Assembly (NCBI RefSeq): GCF_001642805.2
Contig: NZ_CP016948.1
Coordinates: forward strand, 1,178,001 to 1,242,000
Direction: 5' to 3'
Source: Serratia surfactantfaciens
GTDB taxonomy: Bacteria; Pseudomonadota; Gammaproteobacteria; Enterobacterales; Enterobacteriaceae
Length of the DNA stretch: 64,000 nt
Shown: positions 43,883-52,426 of the stretch, piece by piece
How positions within the stretch are numbered: the stretch's first letter is position 1
How the letters are laid out: each line of letters starts with the position of its first letter
Position numbers and translations under genes: made by a program
Notes under the pieces: generated by a model
What the model was told of the DNA's origin: nothing
What the model saw: the letters and a program-made list of their open reading frames with translations, nothing else
Database searches by the model: none

Positions 43883-44803
43883 TTACAGACCGACGTTCGG
43901 CAGCGCGGGGCGGGTGGCCAGCGCTTTATCGATCACGGCGTTGATTTCGGTGAGCGTTTCCCCCTGCAGCGCCAGGCGCGGTGGGCGAGTGACGGCGCTG
44001 CCGCGGCCGACCCGTTGTTCACACAGCTTGATGCACTGCACCAGATCGGGGCGGGCATCGAGATGCAGCAGCGGCATGAACCAGCTGTACAGCGCCAACG
44101 CCTCCTCATAGCGTTTTTCCTTCGCCAGACGGAACAGGGTTTCCCCTTCGCGCGGGAAGGCGTTGGACATGCCTGAGATCCAGCCTTGTGCGCCAACGGC
44201 GATGCTCTCCAGCACCACGTCGTCCAACCCGGCGAACAGCACGAAGCGATCGCCGACTGCGTTGCGCAGATCGATAAAGCGGCGTGTGTCGCCGGACGAG
44301 TCTTTGAAACACACGATGTTCTCGCAGTCGACCAGCGAGGTCAGGATGTCGGGCGTGACGTCGTTCTTGTAAATCGGCGGGTTGTTGTAGACCATGATCG
44401 GCAGATCGGTCGCGCCGGCGACGCTGCGGAAGTGCGCGGCGGTTTCGTGCGGCTTGGCGGAATAGACCAGCGCCGGCATTACCATAATGCCGTCGACGCC
44501 GGCCTTTTGCGCTTCGCGCGCCATGTTCTGCGCGAAGGCGGTGGTGAACTCGGCGATGCCGGCGATCACCGGCACTTTGCCGTCGGCGGCGTCTCTGGCC
44601 ACTTCGATCACCGCCAGCTTTTCCTGCACCGTCATCGAGGTGTTTTCACCGACGGTGCCGCATACCACCAGGCCGGAGACGCCGTCGCGCACCAGGTTTT
44701 TGATCACCGTATGGGTAGCGTCGAGATCCAGAGTGAAATCGTTGCGAAACTGGGTCGTCACCGCCGGGAATACGCCGCTCCAGCTTAGGGTTTTATGGCT
44801 CAT
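43883..44803 (-). CDS. DapA-superfamily delta-1-pyrroline-4-hydroxy-2-carboxylate deaminase
   Basis: A 306-residue TIM-barrel enzyme of the DHDPS/N-acetylneuraminate lyase family. The Schiff-base lysine is in NIVCFKDSSGD, the tyrosine motif is YNNPPIY, and the GTVGENTSM loop is near the N-terminus. In this locus it should deaminate pyrroline-4-hydroxy-2-carboxylate to alpha-ketoglutarate semialdehyde rather than make lysine precursors. First gene of the minus-strand catabolic arm. Confidence 0.9.
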   Translation of the reverse strand: MSHKTLSWSGVFPAVTTQFRNDFTLDLDATHTVIKNLVRDGVSGLVVCGTVGENTSMTVQEKLAVIEVARDAADGKVPVIAGIAEFTTAFAQNMAREAQKAGVDGIMVMPALVYSAKPHETAAHFRSVAGATDLPIMVYNNPPIYKNDVTPDILTSLVDCENIVCFKDSSGDTRRFIDLRNAVGDRFVLFAGLDDVVLESIAVGAQGWISGMSNAFPREGETLFRLAKEKRYEEALALYSWFMPLLHLDARPDLVQCIKLCEQRVGRGSAVTRPPRLALQGETLTEINAVIDKALATRPALPNVGL

Positions 44804-44910
44804 GGTGTTTGTCCTGTCGTTCGAAAGTGTTAATGAAAAGTGAACCGTTGGTGAAACTCACCGACAGATTGACCGGTATTGCACAGGGAGGCTTGACGCT
44901 TTTCGCCGAT

Positions 44911-44929
44911 TGCCACGACGAAATTGGCA
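44911..44929. promoter_or_regulatory. Inverted repeat upstream of the deaminase gene
   Basis: TGCCA and TGGCA are separated by 9 bp, about 108-126 bp before the deaminase start. It is a possible operator of the minus-strand catabolic operon. Confidence 0.35.
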
Positions 44930-45011
44930 CAGTAGCGCCAAGAGGCGGGCATGCGAAAATCAGGCGCCGGTGCGCCATGAGAAGATGTTTTTAATCTGGT
45001 AGATCAGCGCA

Positions 45012-45866
45012 TTAAGCGGAAAGCGTCAGACGGAAATCGCGCGGCGTGGAGCCGGTCATCGCTTTGAACTGACGGCTGAAGGCGCTGTGATCGGTATAGC
45101 CGCACTGCAGCGCGATGTCGGTGATCGGCAGATCGCCGGCCAGCAGTTCCGTGGCCTTTTCCAGCCGTACTTTGTGGATCATCTGGCGCGGGGTGAGGTG
45201 GAAGATGCGTTTACAGTAGCGTTCGATCTGCGCCACCGACAAACCGGTCAGCGCCGTCAACTCCTCGAGCGCGATCGGCCTGGCGTAGTGGCGGCGGATG
45301 TGCACGTCGATCGCCGCCAGTCGTTGATAAGCAGGGTGATTGGCTCTGGCTTCCTGCAGGTCGTGGGAAATGCCCGCCATGCCGATGACTTTTCCCTGTG
45401 CGTCGTACAGCGCCAGCTTTTGCGTCAGGCACCAGCCGGTTTCACGGCCGTTGTACAGATGCATTTCCAGCTGATCCTGGATCAGCACGCCGTGGCGCAA
45501 CACCCGCAGATCCTGCTCGGTATAGCCGGAACCGAGCTGCGCGGGAAACACGTCGGCGGACGTCTTGCCCAGCAGCGGTGTGACGGTCTTGAAACCGCAG
45601 CGCCTGGCCAGCGTCAGGTTGGCCAGCAGGTAGCGGGCCTGGGCGTCTTTGATAAAGAACACCACGTTGGGAATCGCGTTCAGCAACGGTGCGATCAGCG
45701 CCAGCGTATTCAACAGATCGCGCAGGTTGTTCGGGCGCTGCTGCGCCAGCCCATCGCACAGGCGCGACAGATGCTCGACGGCGAAAATGTCCTCCTGTTC
45801 AGGCTGCCCCGCGAGCGAAGGCGGCGAGAGAGAAACCTGAGGCTGAGGGGCTGAAGTGGTTCGCAT
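45012..45866 (-). CDS. AraC-family regulator with N-terminal PAS-like domain
   Basis: A 284-residue regulator. The N-terminal PAS-like sensor (about residues 50-165; AIPNVVFFIKDAQARYLLAN, GMAGISHDLQEA) is followed by an AraC DNA-binding domain (about residues 180-280; ITDIALQCGYTDHSAFSRQF). I chose the ATG at 45866, with AGGGAA upstream; an earlier in-frame ATG adds 21 unconserved residues. It lies between the two catabolic arms and is the obvious candidate to control both. Confidence 0.9.
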   Translation of the reverse strand: MRTTSAPQPQVSLSPPSLAGQPEQEDIFAVEHLSRLCDGLAQQRPNNLRDLLNTLALIAPLLNAIPNVVFFIKDAQARYLLANLTLARRCGFKTVTPLLGKTSADVFPAQLGSGYTEQDLRVLRHGVLIQDQLEMHLYNGRETGWCLTQKLALYDAQGKVIGMAGISHDLQEARANHPAYQRLAAIDVHIRRHYARPIALEELTALTGLSVAQIERYCKRIFHLTPRQMIHKVRLEKATELLAGDLPITDIALQCGYTDHSAFSRQFKAMTGSTPRDFRLTLSA

Positions 45867-46255
45867 AGCATTCCCTTTTCGATCGTTAGCCGGAATAACA
45901 GGCGGGCCAGGTTGGCGCTTTCGCATCAATATTAACTTTCCTGTAACGAATCAAGCGCTATTTCCGGCCGGTTATTAAATATGCGGATTGCCGCATACTT
46001 TTGTCGCGCTGCGCTTGGCGGTTGCTTGAAAACTGCGGCGTCTCTCGCTACTCGGTGGTTTAGCATGAAAGTAAGGCTATGATAAATAAGTTATTGTTAT
46101 GGCGTTCGTTAAACTCATACCCGCGACGCGCCAGGTCTGACGTTTATCACTGTGCTGATTTCTTCATTCGCCACGCCGAAACGCATCAAGCCGTCATGCT
46201 CGCATTCGTTCAGGCTACTGCTATTGGTAACATCTCATTAACCCTGGAGACGCCG
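45867..46255. other. Divergent regulatory region araC-type/epimerase
   Basis: About 390 bp. It carries a perfect 7-bp-arm inverted repeat at 45980-45997 and should hold the promoters of the regulator and of the plus-strand catabolic operon. An in-frame extension of the epimerase to 46079 is open but has no ribosome site. No other gene is seen. Confidence 0.55.
45980..45997. promoter_or_regulatory. Perfect inverted repeat, candidate operator
   Basis: TATGCGG-ATTG-CCGCATA is a perfect dyad with 7-bp arms and a 4-bp spacer, between the AraC-type gene and the epimerase operon. It could bind a dimeric regulator or form a hairpin. Confidence 0.6.
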
Positions 46256-47203
46256 ATGGCACTTTCAGCGCATATCACCGCTTTGCGGGCGATCGATTCT
46301 CATACCGGCGGGGAGCCGACCCGGCTGATCGTCGAAGGTTTTCCCGATCTCGGTGCAGGCAGCATGGCGGAACGGCGGGCGAATTTCGCGCAACATTATG
46401 ATCACTGGCGCTGTGCGGTGATGCTCGAACCGCGCGGCAATGACGTGTTGGTGGGGGCGCTGCTGTGCTCTCCCTGTTCGCCGCAGGCCACCGCCGGGGT
46501 GATCTTTTTCAACAACGCCGGCTATCTGGGCATGTGCGGCCACGGCACTATCGGGCTGATCGCTTCGCTGGCGCACCTGGGGCGCATCCGCGCCGGGCGC
46601 CATCTGATCGAGACCCCGGTCGGCCCGGTAAACGCTACGCTGCACGATGACGGCAGTGTGACGGTGGAGAACGTGGCGGCTTATCGTTATCGCCATGAGG
46701 TGCGGGTTGAGGTGGCGGGTTATGGCTCGGTGACGGGGGACATCGCCTGGGGGGGCAACTGGTTTTTCCTGATCGGTGAGTCGCCCTTGTCCATCGATAA
46801 GCAAAATTTGGAGGCGCTGACCGCGTTCACCTGGGCGGTGCGGCAGGCGCTGGAGCAGGCGGGCATCTGTGGTGAAGACGGCGGGGTGATAGATCATATC
46901 GAACTGTTCGGTGACGACCCGCGGGCCGACAGCCGCAGCTTCGTGTTATGCCCCGGCAAAGCCTACGATCGATCGCCGTGCGGCACCGGTACCAGCGCCA
47001 AACTGGCGTGTCTGGCGGCGGACGGCAAACTGCCGCCGGATACTCCCTGGCGGCAGGCCAGCGTGATCGGCAGCGAATTCCAGGCCTATTATCGCTGGAA
47101 CGGCGAGCGCATCACGCCCTATATTCGCGGGCAAGCCTACGTGTGCGCTGATAGCCAACTGCTGCTCGACGAACGCGATCCCTTCGTCTGGGGCATACGC
47201 TGA
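46256..47203 (+). CDS. 4-Hydroxyproline 2-epimerase (proline racemase family)
   Basis: A 315-residue PLP-independent epimerase. The start has [14 protein letters not shown]. The two catalytic cysteines are in GMCGHGTIG and [12 protein letters not shown]. It converts trans-4-hydroxy-L-proline to cis-4-hydroxy-D-proline. I chose the ATG at 46256, seven bases after GGAG. The stop overlaps the next start (TGATG), so translation is coupled to the dehydrogenase subunits. Context supports hydroxyproline over proline as substrate. Confidence 0.93.
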   Translation: MALSAHITALRAIDSHTGGEPTRLIVEGFPDLGAGSMAERRANFAQHYDHWRCAVMLEPRGNDVLVGALLCSPCSPQATAGVIFFNNAGYLGMCGHGTIGLIASLAHLGRIRAGRHLIETPVGPVNATLHDDGSVTVENVAAYRYRHEVRVEVAGYGSVTGDIAWGGNWFFLIGESPLSIDKQNLEALTAFTWAVRQALEQAGICGEDGGVIDHIELFGDDPRADSRSFVLCPGKAYDRSPCGTGTSAKLACLAADGKLPPDTPWRQASVIGSEFQAYYRWNGERITPYIRGQAYVCADSQLLLDERDPFVWGIR

Positions 47204-48327
47204 TGGGGACGGGGCGGGCAGCCGATGCGATCGTGGTGGGTGCCGGCATCATCGGCGCCGCCTGCGCCTGGCGGTTGGCGAGGGAAGGCTATCGTGTCTC
47301 GGTGGTGGACGATCGCCGCGCTGGCGCCACCGCTGCCGGCATGGGGCATTTGGTGTGCATGGACGATAATCCGGCCGAGCTGGCGCTGAGCGCTTATTCA
47401 CTGCGGCTGTGGCGTGACGTGACGGGGCGGATGCCGGAAGAATGCGCCTGGCGCGGCTGCGGTACGCTGTGGCTGGCGGATAAAGCCGATGAAATGGCCA
47501 TCGCCGAACAAAAGCGGGCGCGGCTGGCGGAGCGGGGCGTGGTCGCAGAGCTGCTGACGGCGGAGCAGATCGCCGCCATCGAGCCGATGTTGCGGCCTGG
47601 CCTGGCCGGTGGGCTGCGAGTGCCGGGAGACGGTATTTTGTATGCGCCGCAGGCGGCTCGCTGGCTGTTGGCCGATGCTGGCGCGGCGATCGACGTGGTG
47701 CAGGGTGAAGCGGTCGCGCTGGACGAGCAGACGGTGCGGTTGGCGGATGGCCGAGAGTTGGCTGCGCCGGTGGTGGTTTTGGCCTGCGGCCTGCGGGCCA
47801 ATGTCTTGTTGCCGCAACCGTTGCTGCACGCCAAAAAGGGGCACCTGGCGATCACCGATCGCTACCCAGCGCGGGTGCGGCATCAGCTGGTGGAGCTGGG
47901 GTATGGCGCCAGCGCGCACGCCAGCGACGGCACATCGGTGGCATTCAATGTGCAGGCGCGGCCTACCGGGCAATGGCTGATCGGTTCTTCCCGCCAATTC
48001 GATTCCGTCGACTCGTCATTGGATATGCCGCTGTTGGCGGCGATGCTCATGCGTGCGCAGCATTTCTTGCCCGCATTGGCGCAGATGAACATCATTCGCT
48101 GTTGGACCGGGCTGCGCGCCGCCTCGATCGACGGGCTGCCGCTGCTGGGCGCGCATCCGCACCATCCCTGGCTGTGGCTGGCGTTGGGGCACGAAGGGTT
48201 AGGCGTCACGACTGCGCTCGGCAGCGCCGCGTTGATCGCCGCGCAGATCGGCCGGCAAACGCCGGAGATTGACGACTCCCCGTATTTGGCGGCGCGGGCA
48301 TTTGCCGCCGAGGAGCTGGCTGTATGA
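47203..48327 (+). CDS. D-hydroxyproline dehydrogenase, DadA-like FAD subunit
   Basis: A 374-residue FAD oxidoreductase of the DAO/DadA family. The dinucleotide motif AIVVGAGIIGAACAWRLARE is at residues about 6-25. The C-terminal GLRAASIDGLPLLGAHP and ALGHEGLGVTTALGSA are typical. It should oxidise cis-4-hydroxy-D-proline to the pyrroline. The start overlaps the epimerase stop and its end overlaps the ferredoxin-like subunit by 4 bp. Confidence 0.92.
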   Translation: MGTGRAADAIVVGAGIIGAACAWRLAREGYRVSVVDDRRAGATAAGMGHLVCMDDNPAELALSAYSLRLWRDVTGRMPEECAWRGCGTLWLADKADEMAIAEQKRARLAERGVVAELLTAEQIAAIEPMLRPGLAGGLRVPGDGILYAPQAARWLLADAGAAIDVVQGEAVALDEQTVRLADGRELAAPVVVLACGLRANVLLPQPLLHAKKGHLAITDRYPARVRHQLVELGYGASAHASDGTSVAFNVQARPTGQWLIGSSRQFDSVDSSLDMPLLAAMLMRAQHFLPALAQMNIIRCWTGLRAASIDGLPLLGAHPHHPWLWLALGHEGLGVTTALGSAALIAAQIGRQTPEIDDSPYLAARAFAAEELAV

Positions 48328-48584
48328 ACGAAAGGCAAAACACGCTCATGTTGAGCATCGACGGCGAACCCTGCCGGGTGCCGGTTGGCATCAGCGTTGC
48401 GGCGGCGCTCAGTCTGTGTGGCGCCGATCGTTGTCGGTTATCGGTTTCACGCCAGCCGCGCGCGCCATTTTGCGGCATGGGCGTTTGTCAGGAATGTCGG
48501 GTGACCATAAACGGCCTGCGTCGTTTGGCATGCCAGACGCTGTGCCAGTCCGGCATGCGTATCGAGAGGAGCGATGATGAGTGA
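48324..48584 (+). CDS. D-hydroxyproline dehydrogenase, small [2Fe-2S] subunit
   Basis: An 86-residue ferredoxin-like protein. Cysteines are arranged as FCGMGVCQECRVTI and ACQTLC, as in the small subunit of sarcosine-oxidase-type or LhpF-type complexes. It carries electrons between the two flavoprotein subunits. It overlaps its neighbours on both sides, which suggests a fixed subunit ratio. Confidence 0.9.
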   Translation: MNERQNTLMLSIDGEPCRVPVGISVAAALSLCGADRCRLSVSRQPRAPFCGMGVCQECRVTINGLRRLACQTLCQSGMRIERSDDE

Positions 48585-49845
48585 CTTTGACTGCGAAGTG
48601 CTGATCGTCGGCGCCGGGCCGGCCGGCATGGCGGCAGCGTTGGCTGCGGCGGAGAGTGGGGGGCTGGTGCGGGTGATCGATGATAATCCGCGCCCCGGCG
48701 GGCAAATTTGGCGCGATGGGCCGCAGGTGATCCTGCCTAAGGCGGCGAACCGCTATCGGCAGGCGCTGGCGGCGCGGGAAAATATTGTGCTGCAGTCCGG
48801 TTGCAAACTGGTGGCGCGGTGCGGCGCCGATCGATTGGCGTATGAAGACGCAGAAGGCTGTGGCGTGATTCGCTATAAAAAGCTGATTTTATGCCATGGC
48901 GCCCGCGAACTGCTGCTGCCGTTTCCCGGCTGGACGCTGCCAGGGGTGACCGGCGCAGGCGGCTTACAGGCGCAAATCAAGCAGGGGCTGACGATGCGCG
49001 GCGAGCGGGTGGTTATCGCCGGCAGCGGTCCGCTGCTGCTGGCGGTGGCGCGCAGTGTGAAGCAGGCCGGCGGCGAGGTGGTGCTGGTGGCTGAACAGGC
49101 GCCGCTGTGGCGGTTGGCGGCGTTCGCCGGCGGCCTGTGGCGCTGGCCGGGCAAGCTGCGTCAGGCCTTCTCTCTGATGCCAAGCCATTATCGCGCCGGT
49201 AGCCGGGTGCTGGCGGCCTTGGGGCAAGAGCGCTTGGCGTCGGTGCGTGTCGAGATTGGCGGGCGGGAAAGTACGGTGGCCTGCGACAGGCTGGCCTGCG
49301 GCTTCGGTTTGGTGGCGAACATTGAGCTGGCGATGCTGCTGGGGTGCAGAATAGAACACGACGCCGTAGCGGTTGATCATTGGCAGCAAACCAGTCTGGT
49401 GCAAGTTTATGCCGCCGGGGAGTGTACCGGCATCGGCGGCAGTGAATTGGCGCTCACCGAAGGCGCCATCGCCGGTTATGCCGCCACCGGGCAGCAGGAA
49501 AAAGCCGATGCCCTGGCGGCGCAACGGCGGCGGTGGCGTCGTTTCGCCACGGCGACGGCGAGCGCCTTTCGGCTCGATGAACGCGTGAGCTCACTGGCCA
49601 AACCGCAGACGTTGCTATGCCGCTGCGAAGACGTCACGTTGGAACAGGTACGTCATCAGCCGGATTGGAACACGGCCAAGCTGAGCAGCCGTTGCGGCAT
49701 GGGGGCCTGTCAGGGCAAGGTTTGTGCGGCGGCGGCGCGGCAACTGTTGGGATGGCCTTTGCCGGCGCCGCGCGTTCCTTTAACGCCGGTGAGAACGGAA
49801 ACGCTGGCTGCTCTGGGGAAGCTCTGCAGCAGCGACGATAACTGA
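48574..49845 (+). CDS. D-hydroxyproline dehydrogenase, FAD/NAD(P)-type subunit
   Basis: A 423-residue pyridine-nucleotide-disulfide-like flavoprotein. The first dinucleotide motif is VLIVGAGPAGMAAALAAAES, and a second lies around VVIAGSGPLLLAVARSV. The C-terminal BFD-type iron-sulfur segment has cysteines in LLCRCEDVT and SRCGMGACQGKVC. It is the third subunit of the dehydrogenase and overlaps the small subunit by 11 bp. End of the plus-strand catabolic operon. Confidence 0.91.
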   Translation: MMSDFDCEVLIVGAGPAGMAAALAAAESGGLVRVIDDNPRPGGQIWRDGPQVILPKAANRYRQALAARENIVLQSGCKLVARCGADRLAYEDAEGCGVIRYKKLILCHGARELLLPFPGWTLPGVTGAGGLQAQIKQGLTMRGERVVIAGSGPLLLAVARSVKQAGGEVVLVAEQAPLWRLAAFAGGLWRWPGKLRQAFSLMPSHYRAGSRVLAALGQERLASVRVEIGGRESTVACDRLACGFGLVANIELAMLLGCRIEHDAVAVDHWQQTSLVQVYAAGECTGIGGSELALTEGAIAGYAATGQQEKADALAAQRRRWRRFATATASAFRLDERVSSLAKPQTLLCRCEDVTLEQVRHQPDWNTAKLSSRCGMGACQGKVCAAAARQLLGWPLPAPRVPLTPVRTETLAALGKLCSSDDN

Positions 49846-49851
49846 TGGGAC

Positions 49852-49909
49852 ATTGCCGCAGTGGCGTTTCAGTCTGAACCACGCTCGCTGCATCACCACT
49901 GCGGCCAAT
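49852..49909. repeat. Long-spaced inverted repeat after the dehydrogenase operon
   Basis: CCGCAGTGG (49856-49864) and CCACTGCGG (49896-49904) are perfect 9-bp arms, and outer ATTG/CAAT extend the pairing with one bulge. The 31-bp loop itself contains a smaller dyad. It may end transcription of the convergent genes. Confidence 0.55.
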
Positions 49910-50252
49910 AGTAGGTTTTCTCCCGCCAGCCCTTGCCGTACATGCAGGCTTCGATGGTGGCGTCTCGAGCGGATTTATTGCGATCGGTCTGCACCGTTTT
50001 AATTGACGGCTCCTTGTCATAACGGTATCCCGATGGGCAATCTTTCTTATTCTTCTCGCAAGGAATGTATTTGTTTTCGTAGCTGAACTCCACGTCCCGC
50101 ACCACATCCGGCGGGAAGCGATCGTAGCCGCGGCTGCGGCATTCGGCATATTCGGCATCCCGGGTACTCTCAACTGCGCCAGGCCTTTCCCATTGTGTGC
50201 AGGCAGTCAGCATCAATAACGGCAAAACAATCAAATAACGACAATTCTTCAT
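49893..50252 (-). CDS. Putative lipoprotein, unknown function
   Basis: A 119-residue exported protein. The signal peptide ends in the lipobox LTAC, so cysteine lipidation is expected. The mature part has four further cysteines (AECRSRGY, IPCEKNKKDC, EACMYGKGW), suggesting disulfides, and ends KTYYWPQW. The ATG at 50252 gives a normal signal sequence; an earlier in-frame start would not. I do not recognise the family. Confidence 0.75.
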   Translation of the reverse strand: MKNCRYLIVLPLLMLTACTQWERPGAVESTRDAEYAECRSRGYDRFPPDVVRDVEFSYENKYIPCEKNKKDCPSGYRYDKEPSIKTVQTDRNKSARDATIEACMYGKGWREKTYYWPQW

Positions 50253-50776
50253 AGTGTCCCTAACTCTTTCTTTATCCTGAGGACGCGGTCTAGGAATATT
50301 CCCAACCTGCGACACAAAAAAGTGTAATCAACTGGAGCGATAATTGGAAATGATAATAGTTATTGTTTAGGTGTGATTGAGGAAACGCGAGCATCGATAG
50401 ATGATGCAGATGGGGGCGGGAGGTCTGCAGGAATCAGTGATCTGATGATGTGGGCAGGAGGCAGGCCCGGTAATTTTATCCCTTCTCTTACGCCGTCATG
50501 ATCCGGTTACTGTGTGAACGTTAGGGTGATTCGGTATAATATGCAGGCTAAGCATTTTCTTATGCGATTTCACTATTATTTTTGTTTAGGATATTTACCC
50601 ATGCCAAAGATTTAATTCACGGTATTAATACTCTATTTTTTTATTTCGGTTTTTTTATTGTGGTTTTATTTTCAGATTTTCTCCATAAAAGTCTTTTTAG
50701 TTATAGGGAATTCATTTGCATTTTAAATTTGGATTTTTTAAATTCATTCCAGATGAAGGATAACCGTTAGTGACAG
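50253..50776. other. AT-rich intergenic region, probable foreign DNA
   Basis: About 520 bp. The part from 50560 to 50770 is markedly AT-rich (long T and A runs) compared with its flanks. A 62-codon ORF at 50582-50770 reads as hydrophobic low-complexity sequence without a ribosome site and is not called. Composition and the phage-like ORF downstream suggest a mobile-element remnant. Confidence 0.5.
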
Positions 50777-51112
50777 ATGCAAAAAAAGGAGTTTATTTTG
50801 CCTGGGATAAAGAAAACGTCTGAAAACCATGACGGTTTACCTTCAGCATCAGAGGATTATGATACATTTAAGTACCTCGCTGACGTCGGCGCCGTGTTGG
50901 GATATGGGCGAACCCGTTTTTATCAGTGGTGTCGCGGGCGCGGGTTTCTTACGCCGATGAATGTCCCATCACATGAAATGATCAGTCTGGGATATATGGT
51001 GGCCGTGCTGTCGGAGAGTGGCCATACCCGGGTTTACGTCACGCCGGATGGTTTTAGTTACGTCAGCGGCGCATTGGCGGCAGATATCCAACGCGGTATG
51101 GTCAAGTTATAA
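50777..51112 (+). CDS. KilAC/antirepressor-like ORF (phage remnant)
   Basis: A 111-codon ORF. Residues 30-105 resemble the C-terminal domain of phage antirepressors: FKYLADVGAVLGYGRTRFYQ, then GFLTPMNVPSHEMISLGYMV and RVYVTPDGFSYV. No other phage gene is next to it. The ATG at 50777 lacks a good ribosome site; a TTG at 50798 has AAGGAG at ideal spacing and may be the true start (104 residues). Function is unlikely to be housekeeping. Confidence 0.65.
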   Translation: MQKKEFILPGIKKTSENHDGLPSASEDYDTFKYLADVGAVLGYGRTRFYQWCRGRGFLTPMNVPSHEMISLGYMVAVLSESGHTRVYVTPDGFSYVSGALAADIQRGMVKL

Positions 51113-51288
51113 TTTCGTAAAAACCGTCTTTATTTCAATGTTTTTAATACAGAATCTTCTTATCTTCACTGGTCATGGATGGAGACTGGGAAGTTATCCT
51201 ATTTTTTCATCTCTGCGGCATTAGCACTACGGGTGGCCGCTATTCTCTTGTTACGATGAGCATTATTTTCTTCAGGAGCCAAGCAAGG

Positions 51289-51720
51289 ATGAAGCACTAC
51301 GCCGCGTTGTTTTTTGCCTCTGTACTGTTGACGGGATGTACGACCCAGGCCGTGCCGCCGCAGCAGGCCGAATTACCCCCCCCAAGCCGTCTGCTGCTCT
51401 ATCAAAATATTCCGGATACACCTTATGCCACGGTGGTCGTCGTGCGCGACAGCGGCATGCTGGCGGGCAGTTGCCGCACTGGCGTCTATGTGAATGGCGA
51501 GTTCGCCGCTTCGCTGGGCGCGAAAGAAAAAGCGGAGTTTCGCGTGCCGACGGGCAATACGTCGATCAGCATCGGGCAAGATATGATCGAGAATCACCTG
51601 TGTATTTGGCGTGATACCGGCGGCAACGTGCCAATGACGCTGCGCGCCGGTGAGAGCCGCTACCTGCGTATCGCCGGCGACCGGCAGCGCGGTTTCGTTT
51701 TGCAGGCGGGGCGCCCGTAA
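51289..51720 (+). CDS. Putative lipoprotein, unknown function
   Basis: A 143-residue protein with a signal peptide and lipobox LTGC (MKHYAALFFASVLLTGC). The mature part begins with a Pro/Gln-rich linker and then a compact beta-rich domain (PYATVVVVRDSGMLAGSCRT; GVYVNGEFAASLGAKEKAEF) resembling small DUF2846-like lipoproteins. The ATG at 51289 lies ten bases after AGGAG. Conserved function unknown. Confidence 0.78.
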   Translation: MKHYAALFFASVLLTGCTTQAVPPQQAELPPPSRLLLYQNIPDTPYATVVVVRDSGMLAGSCRTGVYVNGEFAASLGAKEKAEFRVPTGNTSISIGQDMIENHLCIWRDTGGNVPMTLRAGESRYLRIAGDRQRGFVLQAGRP

Positions 51721-51727
51721 TCGCCGA

Positions 51728-51751
51728 GGCAAGGGCGTTAACGCCCTTGCC
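51728..51751. terminator. Perfect palindrome at the shared 3' ends
   Basis: GGCAAGGGCGTTAACGCCCTTGCC is a perfect 24-bp palindrome straddling the glpM stop, just after the lipoprotein stop. It can form a strong hairpin; the following sequence has no T-run. Confidence 0.6.
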
Positions 51752-52079
51752 ACCATCCCCAGAGCGTGATTAATAGCCACGCCGCTGCAATCCAGCACAG
51801 CACTGCTGCCCCTAACGCGACGGACAACCGCAGGCTGTTAATCAGAAAATACAGCGAAATCAAATACACCAGATATGGCAGCACCGCCCACATGCCGAAA
51901 ATCAGCGTGGTTTTCAGAGCCGCAATTGAACGTTCATTGCCGACAATGTAGTGGGCAATCAGGGCGAAAGTGGGGAAGAGCGGGACTAAACCGGCGATAT
52001 AATAGTTGCGCGTTTTGGCCAGCAGGCCAATCAGAACCACGACCAGCGCGCCGATCAGCGCTTTGACAAGAATGCCCAT
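51738..52079 (-). CDS. glpM: GlpM family inner-membrane protein
   Basis: A 113-residue protein with four hydrophobic helices. It follows E. coli GlpM along its length (KALIGALVVVLIGLLAKTRN, YYIAGLVPLFPTFALIAHYI). The family is linked to exopolysaccharide production in Pseudomonas, but the biochemical role is not established. It lies next to yecF here, while in E. coli it is elsewhere. Confidence 0.93.
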   Translation of the reverse strand: MGILVKALIGALVVVLIGLLAKTRNYYIAGLVPLFPTFALIAHYIVGNERSIAALKTTLIFGMWAVLPYLVYLISLYFLINSLRLSVALGAAVLCWIAAAWLLITLWGWWQGR

Positions 52080-52160
52080 AATGGTCTCGGGTGTCGGGGG
52101 AATGCCAACACACTGCCCGAAAGCCTGAGCAAGATCAACGGGGTGAGGCTGAGCTTGGGG

Positions 52161-52190
52161 AAAAGCAGACCCGCATGTAACGCGGGTCTG
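52161..52190 (-). terminator. Intrinsic terminator of yecF
   Basis: The 9-bp stem CAGACCCGC/GCGGGTCTG (52166-52190) is followed on the minus strand by CTTTTCC, 12 bp after the yecF stop. Confidence 0.75.
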
Positions 52191-52201
52191 AGGCGCAACG
52201 C

Positions 52202-52426
52202 TTACTGACGGTAAGCGTGCTTGATTTGCTGAATGCTGTTCTTGAAGATTTCTGCCTGGGTCGGATCTTCAATCTGGGCAATGAAACGTTCCATGTTGAT
52301 GATGACTTTCCCGGCGTCGGCCTGGCCGATCGATTTCAGGATCAGCGTCAGCGTGGCTTTGAGGCAGGCAACCTCGGTTGCCAAGATTTCCGGGTTTGCA
52401 GACGTAGTGAAATCAACGTTGCTCAT
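52202..52426 (-). CDS. yecF: YecF (DUF2594) family protein
   Basis: A 74-residue helical protein matching E. coli YecF (ACLKATLTLILKSIGQADAG; NMERFIAQIEDPTQAEIF). Function unknown. The ATG at 52426 follows AGGAGAAAAA. It keeps the yecF-uvrY-uvrC order of E. coli, but sdiA, which adjoins yecF there, is not present here. Confidence 0.92.
   Translation of the reverse strand: MSNVDFTTSANPEILATEVACLKATLTLILKSIGQADAGKVIINMERFIAQIEDPTQAEIFKNSIQQIKHAYRQ

Noticed and set aside
46079..46255. N-terminal extension of the epimerase
   Set aside because: No ribosome site at 46079, and the family begins at the ATG at 46256.
50582..50770. 62-codon hydrophobic ORF in the AT-rich patch
   Set aside because: TTG start, no ribosome site, low-complexity Phe/Leu/Ile sequence typical of AT-rich non-coding DNA.
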